From Xestospongia bergquistia (lineage: Eukaryota; Porifera; Demospongiae; Haplosclerida; Petrosiidae): DNA of 64,000 bases. Shown here piece after piece: positions 13,812 to 25,956 of this stretch (position 1 is the first letter of the stretch; each line of letters begins with the position of its first letter). A program made the translations under genes and the position numbers. The notes below the pieces were generated by a model. That model was not told where the DNA came from and ran no database searches. It saw nothing but the letters and a program-made list of their open reading frames with translations. The DNA lies in the NCBI GenBank assembly GCA_963965975.1, contig OZ014412.1:3040501-3104500 (forward strand), written 5' to 3'.

Positions 13812-16616
13812 ATGCTGTTTCGTCTACTACTTGTTACGTTACTCCATACCGTTCCTCATGTTTCAGGTATGATAGATTTACACATAAAATTATAATATGC
13901 CAGTTTGGATACTATATAAGTCTATTATTAAATGTGTTTTAGACTCAAAGTTCATCATTATATTAGTAACAAAACAGCCACAGTTGCTAGGCACTTATAA
14001 TAATTTATTATATAGCTGTATATGTGGAGTTCATATTTACTCCATCTCCTAACATTGGAGCCAATCAACTAGCACATTATCAATGTTCAGTGAATTATAC
14101 TGGTGTGAGTATTATATGGAATATTAATAAGACAGTTTCTAATGATATTAGCAATATTCAACTTGACATTGTTACAATTGGAGCAGGATCAGCTAATTCC
14201 AGTCTTACCATACCTGGATATCCTCAATATAACAATACAATAGTGAGATGTTTTGCCTCAGGATTTATTGATGGTAATACCACTTACATTAACTTCAGTG
14301 AATCTACTCTGAGAATACAAGGTAACACACTCTCTGATATATTTCATTATATCTCTTCTCATTAGGTCAGCTAGCTGCTGTCAACAACTTGATATGTCAT
14401 GTACAAAGTCAATATATAAACTGTTCTTGGTCTCCTCCCTTCTCTCTGATATCCATACCTGGTTATATCATCAATGTTACTTATGGAGGAGAACTAGTTA
14501 CACAGAACACTACATCTTCTACAACATGGCAATACTGTCCCAGTAAATTTGGTAACTATACAATTAGTGTATCTGGTAGTAATTCAGCTGGAGAAGGAGA
14601 ACAAAAGATAAGAACAGAAGAAATACCAACAAGTATATAATAATTATAAACATTATTTATTTGTCAACTACTTGATACTCATAGATACAATTACTAACTG
14701 TGATATGACTCTTGAAAGATTGCTGAATGGTTCTTTTTTGGCCAATTATTTTGTAGAGGTAAATCTATTTATTTTATACCATTATTTTACATAACTATGA
14801 GTTCTCCCTAGACTATCTATTCTTTACTACCATCATCAGTACTAGTATCTATACAGTTAACTTCTTTTGATGGATATGTTTTTAATATTGACAGTAACAT
14901 ATTAAACGGGGCAATTAGTATTGATATACCCAGAAGACAAGAATGGACAGTTACTATGACCTTGAGATACTTTTGTTTATCTCTAGTAGTAAATTCACCG
15001 ACTAAAACAATTTGTAAGTCTATTTAATTCATGCTAATTTCATTAATAGTTTTAATTAGCTACATTTGATGTTCAAAATGGTGGTTTAACAATCATCAAT
15101 TCAACCATTGGAGAAGTTTGTTTTACTTGTTATTTTCTTGAGGGTAGTCAATCACAAGGATGTTATATTGAATATAACTCACTTATAACAGACTACTACA
15201 GTGGTAATATTACCATAGTGAGAACATCAGTAGATACTAGTACTGCTAGTAAATGTGTGACAGGAATATATACCAGTAGCTATAATGTGACATTTTATGA
15301 TATGGATTATAACAACGTACCATATACTACTGAGTATGCTGTAAAACTGACTAATCAATTAGTGACTGGACTATCTCCTTCTCCTTTGACATCCACTTCT
15401 ACGTCAACTATTACTGCAATACCATCATCATTATCTACATCTACAAACTCAACAAGTAGTAAGGATTATTGTTAATATATCTCATATATCTTATTACTAT
15501 TACAGTGGGAAATGTTAAAGAAGGTCTATTAGTAACAACTATTATTGGACTGTTTGTCTATAATATAATTATGTATTATTGTTATTAATTTAATTAATTT
15601 TTAAAAAAATAAATGACTGTAAAGTATGGTACATCTATTACTACTAGTAAATGTGTAAGCTTACTTGCTGGTGATTGTAATGTGACATTTTATGATATGG
15701 ATTATAACAATGTACCATATACTACTGAGTATGCTGTAAAACTGACTAATCAATTAATTACTGGACTATTTCCTTCTCCTGCTTCAAATACTATCCCAGC
15801 CTCTATATCAACTGTTGTCACATTACCATCTTCATCATGCATAGTCTGTACAAGTAGTAAGTCATTATATTATTGTTTATATAGTACATAGTTATGTTAC
15901 TACTACAGTGACTACTGTAGGAAGTGTTCAGAGAGGTCTGTTAGTAATAATAATTATTATTGGTATGTTACTCTATAATAATTATATCTTAATATTATTG
16001 GAAATTCTCTGTTATAGTTGGTGCAGTAATTGTATTTATCATTATTATTGTCATTGCTCTAATATTTATTGGTATAATCTTTCATAGAGTCAAGACAAAA
16101 AATTGTAAAAGTAATATAGCAATAATATTATGATTTCAGTGTTACATGTACCTAGGTAAGCAGATGTCATCACAGGACAATGAAGCTAATACGAATAACT
16201 CAGAACAATATAATAAGGTTAGAGTATTCAGGATTATTATATTATGTACTATGTGGAAAATATATAATGTCAGTTGTAGTATTATTGTGTTTACAATGGT
16301 ATTGTCAGCTGTCAAATTTAATGTTTGTTTTATGATATAACAAAATGTTCTAGTAATATCAAGTTATATTATTACTGATGTCTTTATTACTATTGAATGT
16401 TATTAAAGTAATTAATTGTATTGTTTGGTCTGGTTATTATAATAATTATTAACACTTCATGCTTCAATCTCCCCTTTGCATTAGATATCAACAACTGGTC
16501 AACTAAAGCAGCTTAACTATACTGATGTGACTCCATCATCTAATGGTCCTATTGCTCCTCCTAATCTCTATTCTACAGTACCTTATAGTACAGCAGTATA
16601 TGAGACTATTGTATAA
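13812..16616 (+). CDS. type D Ig-FN3 receptor with ITIM-like tail (545 aa)
   Basis: Exons 13812-13866, 14016-14321, 14366-14632, 14685-14758, 14812-15013, 15060-15458, 15909-15962, 16018-16104, 16156-16217, 16485-16616; phases agree throughout and no stop occurs before TAA. Signal peptide 1-18 (MLFRLLLVTLLHTVPHVS); Ig about 20-120 (HYQCSV...IIWNI...NSSLTIPGYP...VRCFAS); FN3 121-209 (NCSWSPPFSL, YTISVSGSNSAGEGE); type D module 210-434 (VCFTCYFLEGSQSQGCYIEY, NVTFYDMDYNN) with a Ser/Thr-rich stalk; TM about 440-475; tail 476-545 with LNYTDV, a true ITIM-pattern match, plus NLYSTV and AVYETI at the end. The path skips a second partial module (15613-15857). Reading on past 15458 instead gives a short form ending at 15588 with GLLVTTIIGLFVYNIIMYYC as a possible TM. 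Function inferred: surface recognition receptor with inhibitory-type signalling. Confidence 0.75.
15613..15857 (+). pseudogene. second, partial type D module exon
   Basis: Lies inside the 13.8 kb gene between its module and TM exons. Reads TVKYGTSITTSKCV, NVTFYDMDYNNVPYTTEYAV, LTNQLITGLF and a Ser/Thr stalk to the donor A|gtaagt at 15858. It lacks the CFTC half of the module and a convincing acceptor. An internal duplication that may be a cassette exon or junk. Confidence 0.5.
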
Positions 16617-16865
16617 CAATATCAGTCATCATATTAATAAATGGACAATCTAATGCCAGACTTAATCATAATGTACATGCTAGTACCTAACTTTATGATC
16701 ATACACAACATCCTCATTCTCATACTTCAACACCTATTCCACCTATGTATTCTACACTACCCACTAATAGTAACATGACAAGTCATATATTATCACCTGA
16801 CAGTCAGTACTTTACTTTGTCTAATAAAACAAGTGATAAATTAACTATTAAGAAGACAACTGGTC
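16617..16865 (+). pseudogene. remnant of the longer ITIM/death-domain tail exon
   Basis: Follows the TAA of the receptor's last exon. Reads IPPMYSTLPTNSNMTSHI, SPDSQYFTLSNKTSDKLTIK and ends KTTG at a donor (ACAACTG|gtcagt). The same text is in the tail exon at 9727-10108 and 32849-32974, so here a change near 16610 has cut the receptor short and left the rest of the exon outside the frame. Confidence 0.55.
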
Positions 16866-16908
16866 AGTAAACTTTACTATATAGTAGATATTATAATATA
16901 TTATTATG

Positions 16909-17189
16909 AGTTAACTCATAAAGATCTAGTTACTTATGTTGCTCCATATGTTACTACAAAACTACGAGAGATAGGTAATGCCCTAGCACTAACTCCACCT
17001 GAACTAGACGACATTGAAGAGAACAATCAAGGTATCATTGGTGTGTTCCAACTCTGGTATGAGACTAAGAGACGCCTGTATACCTGGGACACATTGTTAA
17101 TGATATTGAGATCACCAGCTATAAATGAAACTGAACTTGCTGACCAATTACTAAACAATACTAATGAAACTAATAAAACTAATGTGTGA
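16909..17189 (+). CDS. death-domain exon (best-preserved copy)
   Basis: Open to TGA at 17189: LTHKDLVTYVAPYVTTKLRE, IGNALALTPPELDDIEENNQ, GIIGVFQLWYETKRRLYTWD, TLLMILRSPAINETELADQL, then a short NETNKTNV end. About 93 residues match the death-domain pattern: hydrophobic helix 1, [W/L]-R-x-I-G-x-A-L-x-L, L-x-x-I-E, L-W, T-W-x-x-L-L-x-x-L, L-A-D-x-L. In known families death domains recruit adaptors or kinases through like-with-like binding. The usual AG acceptor (ataatag|AG in sister copies) is lost here (attatgAG), and the upstream receptor stops at 16616, so the exon is probably not used unless an alternative splice reaches it. Confidence 0.7.
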
Positions 17190-17772
17190 TGCTAAGACTA
17201 TCAATTATGAATGAATCTACTTTTTTTCCACTTTTTGCTCAGTGATAATGTTGTGCATATTATATACACAATATGACAAAATTGTATTTATTATGGACAT
17301 ATACATCCTGTATGTATACATATAATTTAATGATGTGTTTCTGTTGATTAAATTAATATGAACAAATTTGCAAAGTGCTTTGTATCTTTATATAATAGTT
17401 ATAATACTTTCAATAATAACTGCAATCAAAAATGTTTAAATGAAATGACTGACATTTGCTCGTAAGGTAAAAAAAGGTCAATACAAACATTAACTTTATA
17501 TGCCAAAATAAAACTCAGCATAGAACAATAAGTATTATGAATTATGATAAAGGATATGCCTAGTCACATAGGCCTTTTAAAAAATTAACTATATTATTAT
17601 CAACTAATATTAGTATCACTTTAATTTTGTGAGTGTAAAAGTGAACAATAATATCTTGTTATAATAGATAACAATTGATTTATTGATCTACTGGTATATA
17701 ATAAAGTTCATACAAAAGACAATTAGAGTTTCTTAACTAACACAAAAACAAAGATACATGCACTGTTATTGA
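17190..17772. other. spacer
   Basis: AT-rich; 17640-17770 is repeated almost unchanged at 23340-23480, before another tail exon. No gene seen. Confidence 0.5.
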
Positions 17773-19935
17773 TTAATACTTTATCACACCATATGCAGCA
17801 CATGTCTTCATTTCTAGTTCAGTAGTACATAGTTTATTAGTGATAATATCAACATCCTCATATTGAGGTATAACTTGATGAATGACAGTATCTATTAATG
17901 GATTAACAGGATATGGTATAGTACCTACAATGGATAATACCATTTACAAACTATTCCCACTGTTAATATTACCTTGTCTCAGTGACTTAGTTCTTCTTAT
18001 CCAACATATCACTATATGTACTAGTACAGTACATACCATTATTAGAACTGACACACCCACTAGACTACCTGTATGTATATGAAAAAAATCAGGCTACAGA
18101 AAAATTTCAAATGGATTAATATACAACAACTAAACTAAAAACTTATCAATAGAATTAATGTCTCAAACATGTAGTAGTATGACATACTACATACATACAT
18201 AGTATGTAGTATGTCATTATATGTAGTAGTTAATATGAAAAACCATTATTTACTTGCTAATGTAGTTGTCAGTCCAATGTTATTAATTTGTGCATCTGTA
18301 TAACATCAAATTTATGTTAATAATATTAGGAGTGTATTGTTGGTACTTACTGTCTAAACAGTGACTAGCTTCTGTGGTCACTATTGCTGTAACCATGGAA
18401 AAAGAACATAATATAGTACTAGTTACTTTAAGATATTGATAAGTTGGTTCCAATCCAGTAATAGTGATATTATTAGATGATGCTGCCCAGTCATCAGATA
18501 ATGTATCCTCCTCTTCAATATCATATACATACATATTATATATACCACTAGGTAGATCATATGTACATCCAATTACTGTACTACTACATACTGGAGAACA
18601 CATCAATGATATGTTAGTACTATAGGTAGAGGAAGTTAATGAAATAAGACAACCTTTAACAATAGCTGCTCTTATAAAATGACAGCTGTAACATATTCTA
18701 CCAATATTACTTAGGTCATTATATAGGGTAGCTTCTGTAATATCATATGTACCTAATCAATGAGAAAATATTTATAAATCATTTATAATCTACTTACTTA
18801 GTACAGTTGATTGTGTTACATCAATAACAACTCCATTTGGTAATGATAAAGTCATTCTTGTCTTCCATATTTTATTCTCAGTTATATTTACAATATAGAT
18901 GGTAACAATAATAACTCCTTCATCAGTTAGAATTATTGGATTATTTAGAAATATAGAAGAATTATCTTCATTATATATAACAACATTTAGTTGAGCTGAC
19001 TCCACTGTATGTGGACATTGTTGAAGTTCCTAATATCACAAACATGAGGTATCTAGAGATATCATAATGTAACTTACCAAATCATATATTGTTATATTTA
19101 GTATCCAACTATTAACTGATCTGATAAAGGTAGTTGTTAAATTACTTATATTAACTAAAATAAAAATAACAAATTATACATTAGTAACCATAGTGATAAT
19201 ACCTGGTGGTACATGTAGTGATGTAGTAGTTATCTCTCCTTCTCCAGCTGAGTTATTACCAGCTACACTAATTGTATATGTACCAAATTGATTGGGACAG
19301 TAGTTGTATTGCCATGTTGTAGAAGATGTAGTGTTCTGTGTAACTAGTTCTCCTCCATAAGTAACATTGATGATGTAACCAGATATGGATACCAGAGAGA
19401 AGGGAGGAGACCAGGAACAGTTTATATACTGAGTTTGTACATGACATATCAAGTTGTTGACAGCAACTAGTTCACCTAATTAGAAGAGATATAATGACAT
19501 ATATCAGAGAGTGTGTTACCTTGTATTTTCAGAGTAGATTCATTGAATTTAAAATAAGTATTACCATTAACAAATCCTGAGACAACACATCTCATTACAG
19601 TATTGTTATATTGAGGATATCCAGGTATGGTAAGACTGGAGTTAGGTGATCCTGCTCCAATTGTAATAATACCAAGTTGAATAATCTTATTGTTAGTAGA
19701 ACCTGTTCCATTAACATACCAAGTAACACCCACACCAGTATGATCCACTGAACATTGGTAATGTGCTAGTTGATAGACTTCAATGTTAGGAGATGGAGTA
19801 AATATGAACTGAACAGCTATATAATAAAACTAAATAAAATAATACATTAGTTATTAATATAATCATACCTGTACATTTTAATTTAATAGATATTAGCAAT
19901 ATTAGTAGTAGCCATGTTGTCTTCACTAGATCCAT
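17773..19935 (-). CDS. type C Ig-FN3 receptor (545 aa)
   Basis: Minus-strand exons 19935-19869, 19816-19520, 19475-19203, 19154-19078, 19029-18798, 18752-18351, 18295-18254, 18068-17973, 17924-17773; total 1638 bases, all phases agree, no internal stop. Signal peptide 1-22 (MDLVKTTWLLLILLISIKLK); Ig 24-121; FN3 122-212; type C module 213-449 (QQCPHTVESAQLNVVIYNED, RICYSCHFIRAAIVKGCLIS, GCTYDLPSGIYNMYVYDIEE); stalk 450-463; TM about 468-488 (GVSVLIMVCTVLVHIVICWI); basic RRTKSLRQ; tail 495-545 with IPQYEDVDII and CAAYGVIKY. Compared with its paralogues, its module end (YQYLKVTSTILCSFSMV) and stalk exon are different and its exon 6 is 33 bases longer. Likely a surface recognition receptor; ligand unknown. 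Confidence 0.8.
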
Positions 19936-20520
19936 ACTGAGTTTATCAGTACATCATTATTTCATCATTATATAACAGTTGATAATAGTAATGGCACATT
20001 CCATTAAAAACTGACGCAATAGTTTGTATATTATATGTTTGTCTTGATAATAAATTATATGATATGTTTTATTGTTTTTCTTGGCTTTGTTTTAAATAAT
20101 AGTCAAAAATAAAGTTCATTGCAAACACTATATAATTATAGCAAACAGATAAAAATCAACAGCTATAGTTTACTTTCACACACCACATAATCAAATCTTC
20201 ATTCTACATCATTCTAAACACAATTGTCATGTAGTTAAGTAGCAAAGTGAAGCATTAACATATGGTCTAAATGTCTTTACAAAGAAGAGATTTAGACCAA
20301 AAAGGACAGTTGATATACTCTAAATAAAACTATTGTGTATTAATATATTTTTAACTCAATTCTATCATTAAATATTACAGAATAAAGTACTAGTATTTGT
20401 CTTGTCTGGTTACTATAGTAACAACACAGTACATAATTATGTCTCTATTATACTAGTATGAAGTAGAATGATTGGAGTAGAATGAACATAACTGTTGTCC
20501 AATAAGTATAGAAGTATACT
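19936..20520. other. upstream region of the 17.8-19.9 kb receptor
   Basis: AT-rich, no coding exon recognised. It would hold the promoter of the minus-strand receptor; no TATA box or other element could be assigned with confidence. Confidence 0.4.
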
Positions 20521-21691
20521 GTGTTGTTGATGTTCAAATCAGTCACTAATTATTTTAATTTTGTAATATCATTAGTAAGTACTGTTATTACAATATATAG
20601 AGAGTCTTATTGGTATTATGTACATAATATAAGTTATACAGTATAGTGTCAGTAATTATATAGACGATGTGCTTTTACCAGGAATTATATCAAAATGTAG
20701 ATCATGTAAAAGTGTAAACACTATCTACCATTATCTATAATGGAGTGATACTTGTCATACCTTTGATTTGTTGTTATAGTAAGTTAATTGGTAAGATATT
20801 ATTACATATATTAATACAAAAGGTTATAATAACATAATACTATCAATTGTATATAAATTATTATCGACATTAACATGATTAACATAATTCAACCAATAAC
20901 CTTATCTTCTTTAACTAAGCGTAAAACAAACTGTTTGGTCAACAGAGACAACTAATTGCTAATACTATTCTGATTGTCATTGAATTAAATTAAAAAAATA
21001 TAACTACATAAAATGATATTACAAAACTCATATGATGTGATCACCTTATATGAAGATATATCTATTATGTATATGTACAAGGTAAAAATTAAGTACATTG
21101 CCTATCAAATAAATGAAGTAGACCAAATGTATTAATCACTCCTAATCAAAATGTACTGGTCTACTTGCCATATATAAAGCCCCTGGATAGACCAGTAGTT
21201 TACAGCCTAATGTACACGGGGAAAGATAAGTCAGAAAACCCCAGGAGTGGTGTCACAATACATGTATACATGTACTAAGTAGAGTGTACACTTGCCAATA
21301 AGGAACTTCTATGTTAACCACTACCCTACACTTAACCAGAAGTTTATAATGTATTGGTCCAATTGTTATATTGTAAGCTCCTGGATAGACCCAGTAATTT
21401 ACAGTCTAATAGTTGAAGGAGAGATAAATACAAGATTTGAACAGTACATAGTTTTAATAGTAATATTGTTTAAATAATACATTGGAATGTAGTAACTGAA
21501 ATCAACTTATTTTTGTATTCTTATTTCAGGACTCCATTTCCTATCAAAGTTATACCAGCTGCATATTAATGTTTATTTCCTTATCTCCCTCCACCAAAGG
21601 AAGAAGACTATGACCAAACTTAACCAGTGAAAGCTAACTTCATAATGTTTGTATAAGTCAAAATATATGTTTAAAAACAGGAAACACCATG

Positions 21692-21755
<64 letters not shown>

Positions 21756-22390
21756 AATACAGATATTAGATGGATTAATAGAAGTTGACACTATTATGAC
21801 TAACATTGATAATGACTATATGATCATATATGTACATGCTCAATAAAGGCATAGAAGGTTATGAGTCTATTGTTATAGGTTTAAACTCTATTTAAAACTA
21901 AAGAAGTTCTGAGATCAATATGTCTTATTATCCTTTTAGTTTAATTTCAAAGTAAATGTTTGCTTGACTATCAAAATAGTTAATGTATGTCACTTATACT
22001 TGCAAATTGCCTTCCTTTTTTTGAAGAAGTTAAATGAATAATATACTTGAGCAACATTTATAACAGTAAGTCATGTGTAGTGTTTGTAGATTTAGTGATA
22101 TGATTTTATTAACATATAAAACTATTGACCAAATATGTCTATTAGTAATATATTCTAGTCTGTTGATAATTTAAACTAATAAACTTAAATCAGTCCTTAT
22201 TATCTTATATTTGTAATAGATGTCATCATTTATATAGTAATGTTATTGTAATTAATATAATGATACACAATGTATTCATAATATATGGTATATTGGTATA
22301 TGTAATGATGACATAGTAATAGTGGGAGTTACTATACTCTAGACAGTTGATGTTCTGATATAATTGAAGAACATTGATAACATAAAGTTA
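20520..22390. repeat. long intergenic duplication, copy 2
   Basis: Second copy of the 11300-12960 block (same order of landmarks). It has a much longer (AT)n run and an extra insertion near 20820-20990. Flanked on the right by a type D module exon (22479) instead of the Ig fragment that flanks copy 1. Confidence 0.65.
21694..21752. repeat. (AT)n microsatellite
   Basis: About 58 bases of pure AT; it produces overlapping YIYIYI frames on both strands that are not genes. Confidence 0.9.
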
Positions 22391-22478
22391 TATGTAGTTG
22401 TAGATTTAGTGATATGACTTCATGAACATATGTAACTATTGTTTTTTATTCAAGTTACATTCATTAATAGTTTTCATT

Positions 22479-22897
22479 AGCTACATTCAATGTACAAAAG
22501 GTTGTTTAATGGTCATGGACACTACTACTGGAGAAGTTTGTTTTACTTGTTATTTTATTGAGGGTAGTCAATCACAAGGATGTTATATTGAATATAACTC
22601 ACTTATAACAGACTACTACAGTGGTAATATTGCCATAGTGAGAACATCAGTAGATATCAGTACTGCTAGTAAATGTGTGACAGGAATATATACCAGTAAC
22701 TATAATGTGACATTTTATGATATGGATTATAACAATGTACCATATACTACTGAGTATGCTGTAAAACTAACTAATCAATTAGTGACTGGACCATCTCCTC
22801 CTCTTACTCCTACACTAACTACTATATCAAGTGTAACAATTATTATTACATCATCATCTCCATCATCTACTTCACTATGTAGAGACTATAATAATAT
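22479..22897 (+). pseudogene. orphan type D module exon
   Basis: Acceptor tttcattag then text matching the module exon of the 13.8 kb gene: GEVCFTCYFIEGSQSQGCYI, RTSVDISTASKCVTGIYTSN, NVTFYDMDYNNVPYTTEYAV, LTNQLVTG and a Ser/Thr stalk. A base is missing near 22500 relative to sisters (CAAAAGG for CAAAATGG), so the start of the exon and the rest are in different frames. No Ig/FN3 exon upstream and no TM exon downstream. Confidence 0.6.
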
Positions 22898-22959
22898 CAT
22901 CGCATTGTCATCTGGTCTATCTCCTTTGATAACTAATGTATTATTAAATTGACTGTTTA

Positions 22960-23490
22960 TATAGCTAATATAGTCAGAGCTAATATATTATAATGTTCAA
23001 AAAATAAAGTGCTTCTTATTATGTATTCACTTCAATCTGCCATCATATTAATCTTAGAGGTATTGGTACTGGGATAAATAGTAATAATAATAGTTCATAT
23101 CCTCATAAGGTATAGAAGGATCAATCCAAGCACTATCTTTATATACCAAAATAAATTCAACATAGAACAATAAGAGTTCAGTAACAAATAAACAAATAAC
23201 AATATTTTAAAAACAAAATTTTCAGCTGGTGTTAGTATTAAAAGTATTATAAATTATGATAAGGAATATCCCTAGTCAAAAAGGTATTTAGATACTTCAT
23301 TTATATTATTATATCAATTAATATAACTATCAGTTTAAATTAATTTTGTGAGTGTAAAAAGTGAACAATAATATTTTGTTATAATAGATAACAATTGATT
23401 TATTGATCTACTGGTATATGATAAAGTTCATACAAAAGACAATTTGAGTTCTTTCACTAACACAAAAACAGAGATACATACATTGTTATT
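22960..23490. other. spacer, partly duplicated
   Basis: 23100-23480 repeats the spacer at 17470-17770 (shared TAGAACAATAAG, GATAACAATTGATTTATTGA). No gene. Confidence 0.5.
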
Positions 23491-23496
23491 GATCAA

Positions 23497-23790
23497 CGTT
23501 TTATCACACCATATGCAGCACATGTGTTCATCTCTAGTTCAGTAGTAGGTAGTGTATTAGTAATCATATTAACATTCTCATATTGAGATATAACTTGATG
23601 AGGGACTGTATCTGTTAGTGGATTAATAGGAGATGGCACAGTACCTATAATGGATAATACCATTCACAAACTATTCCCATTGTTAGTATTACCTTGTCTC
23701 AGTGACTTAGTTCTTCTTATCCAACATATCACTATATGTACTAGTACAGTACATACCAGTTATTAGAACTGACACACCCACTACTCTATT
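23497..23790 (-). pseudogene. orphan type C tail and TM exons
   Basis: Minus strand: part of the TM exon (GVSVLI, then VCTVLVHIVICWIRRTKSLR) near 23790-23693, then the tail exon 23646-23497 with GTVPSPINPLTDTVPHQVI, SQYENVNMITNTLPTTELEM and CAAYGVIK. The TM exon has an extra base at about 23760 (accagttattag against accagtattag) and its start is lost; the ectodomain is absent. Confidence 0.6.
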
Positions 23791-24083
23791 AGTTTTTACT
23801 TACATTGCATTATCACTTAGCATGATGTGTTAATCAAGTATAGTCAACACATTTCTTCCTATACTGATGTACTAGTATTATTACTTATTTGTCAAGGTGT
23901 TTCTAAGCTTCTTAATCCTTTGAGACATATCCTACACAGTCAGTTTATTTAGTACAAAAGAAAGCGAAATAACTACTACCTTATGTGTCCTGTGGTATAT
24001 ACTTCTTATGATACATATATAGTCAAAGCATTGATATATTTATACTAAAAGATAAGCTGAACTTATAGTTTTAAAAATCTCTG

Positions 24084-25956
24084 ATGGCAGCCTTACTAAC
24101 TTTCTTAATTCTGATCTTGTGTTCCAATGTAAAAGGTATGAGAACATAAGTATAACATATGTATGTAACAGTAGCTGTTCCACCTTTATTTAATGGCTAG
24201 TTAGGAGCTTACATACCTATTTCCCATACATGTAGTTATAAAATATACAAATGTTTATTCAAACTAACCAAAGCCTTTTATTTTATTATATAGCTGTTCA
24301 GTTTATATTTACTCCATCTCCTAACATTGGAGTCTATCAACTAGCACATTACCAATGTTCAGTGGATCATACTGGTGTGACTGTTACTTGGCTTGTTAAT
24401 GAAACAGCTTCTAATGATGATAATATTATCAAGCTTGGTATTGCTACAAGAGGAGCAGGATCATCTAACTCCAGTCTTACAATACCTGGATACCCTCAAT
24501 ATAACAATACAGTAGTAAGATGTAATGCATTTAGATATTTGGGTGATAATATGATTTATCACAACTTCAATGAATCTACTCTGAGAATACAAGGTAACAC
24601 ACTCTTTGATATATGTCATTATATCTCCTCTCATTAGGTCAACTAGCTGCTGTCAACAACTTGATATGTAATGTACAAAGTCAGTATATAAACTGTTCCT
24701 GGTCTCCTCCCTTCTCTCTGGTATCCATACCTGGTTATATCATCAATGTTACTTATGGAGGAGAACTAGTTACACAGAACACTACATCTTCTATAACATG
24801 GCAGTACAACTATTGTCCCAGTCAATTTGGTACATATACAATTAGTGTAGCTGGTAATAACTCAGCTGGAGAAGGAGAGATAACTACTACATCACTACGT
24901 GTACCAGGAGGTAAAATTTCCTATCAAACTGATTGAACATCTTATAATGACAGATATCATCATTTCTTGCCATTTGACAATTAAAAGATTAACAGATGCC
25001 ACATATTTTTTCACCTATATTGTAGAGGTATATCATCTCTCATAGTTTATTTATGGAATTCAATTTTTATTTAGACTAAGTATTCTCTATTGCCATCATC
25101 AACATCTATACATTTAACAAACAGTGCTGGAATTACATCTGCTTTTGATGGAAAAGCCGTTGTTGATGGAAATAAGCTTATAGGAAAGATACATATTAAA
25201 ATGACAAGAAGACAAAAGTGGAATGCCGTTTTGATGCTTGGAAATAACTGTAAATTAAGGACAAAAACATTCAGTAAGTTCATCTAATTATATATTTTAA
25301 GACTTCTATAAATGTCCATTAGCTACATTTGATGTTCAAAGTGGTAATCTTACCGTCAAGAACTCTACCACTGGAGAAGTTTGTTTTACTTGTCACTTTG
25401 TTGAAGGTGGTCAGGGAAAAGGATGTTATATTGAATATAACTCACTTATAACATACTATTATAGTGGTAATATTACCATAGTGAGAACATCAGCAGATAA
25501 CAGTACTGCTAGTAAATGTGTGACAGGAATATATACCAGTAACTATAATGTAACATTTTATGATATGGATTATAACAATGTACCATATACTACTGAGTAT
25601 GCTGTAAAACTCATTAATCAATTAGTGACTGGACTATCTCCTATTCCTACTCTAACTACTGCATCAAGTGTACCAGTTATTAATACATCCTCATTAATAA
25701 CTAATGTTATATCATCATCTCCATCACCTACTACAGTATGTACAGACTGTATTAATAGTAAGTTATTACTAATGTTTTCTTAATATAACTCATACTATTA
25801 CTACAGTAGATAATATCAAAGATTCATCAGTTAATGGTAAGTTTATTTATAAATGTAGTGCTCTTATTATACAAGTTCTTTGCAGTTGCCACTCCTGTTG
25901 TCGCTATTCTTGTTGTGTTAGCAGTATTGAGTAACATTGTAATATTGTACTTATAG
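24084..25956 (+). CDS. type D Ig-FN3 receptor, tailless (477 aa)
   Basis: Exons 24084-24135, 24294-24593, 24638-24910, 24954-25027, 25075-25273, 25323-25757, 25807-25836, 25886-25956; 1434 bases, all phases agree. Signal peptide 1-17 (MAALLTFLILILCSNVK); Ig 18-117; FN3 118-208; type D module 209-444 (QKWNAVLMLGNNC, VCFTCHFVEGGQGKGCYIEY, NVTFYDMDYNN) with stalk; TM 455-477 (VATPVVAILVVLAVLSNIVI) ending at TAG straight after LYL. The frame past the TAG stays open for 17 codons (KREKVVCVPNEKVHNKE). The product would be a receptor with no cytoplasmic tail, a decoy or a partner of a signalling chain, unless the stop is bypassed. Confidence 0.75.

Noticed and set aside
21573-21846. Overlapping frames on both strands around the AT run
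   Set aside because: Encoded by the (AT)n microsatellite; not conserved in the duplicate block.
25071-25283. Minus-strand frame of 70 codons
   Set aside because: Antisense shadow of a well-supported module exon of the 24.1 kb receptor.
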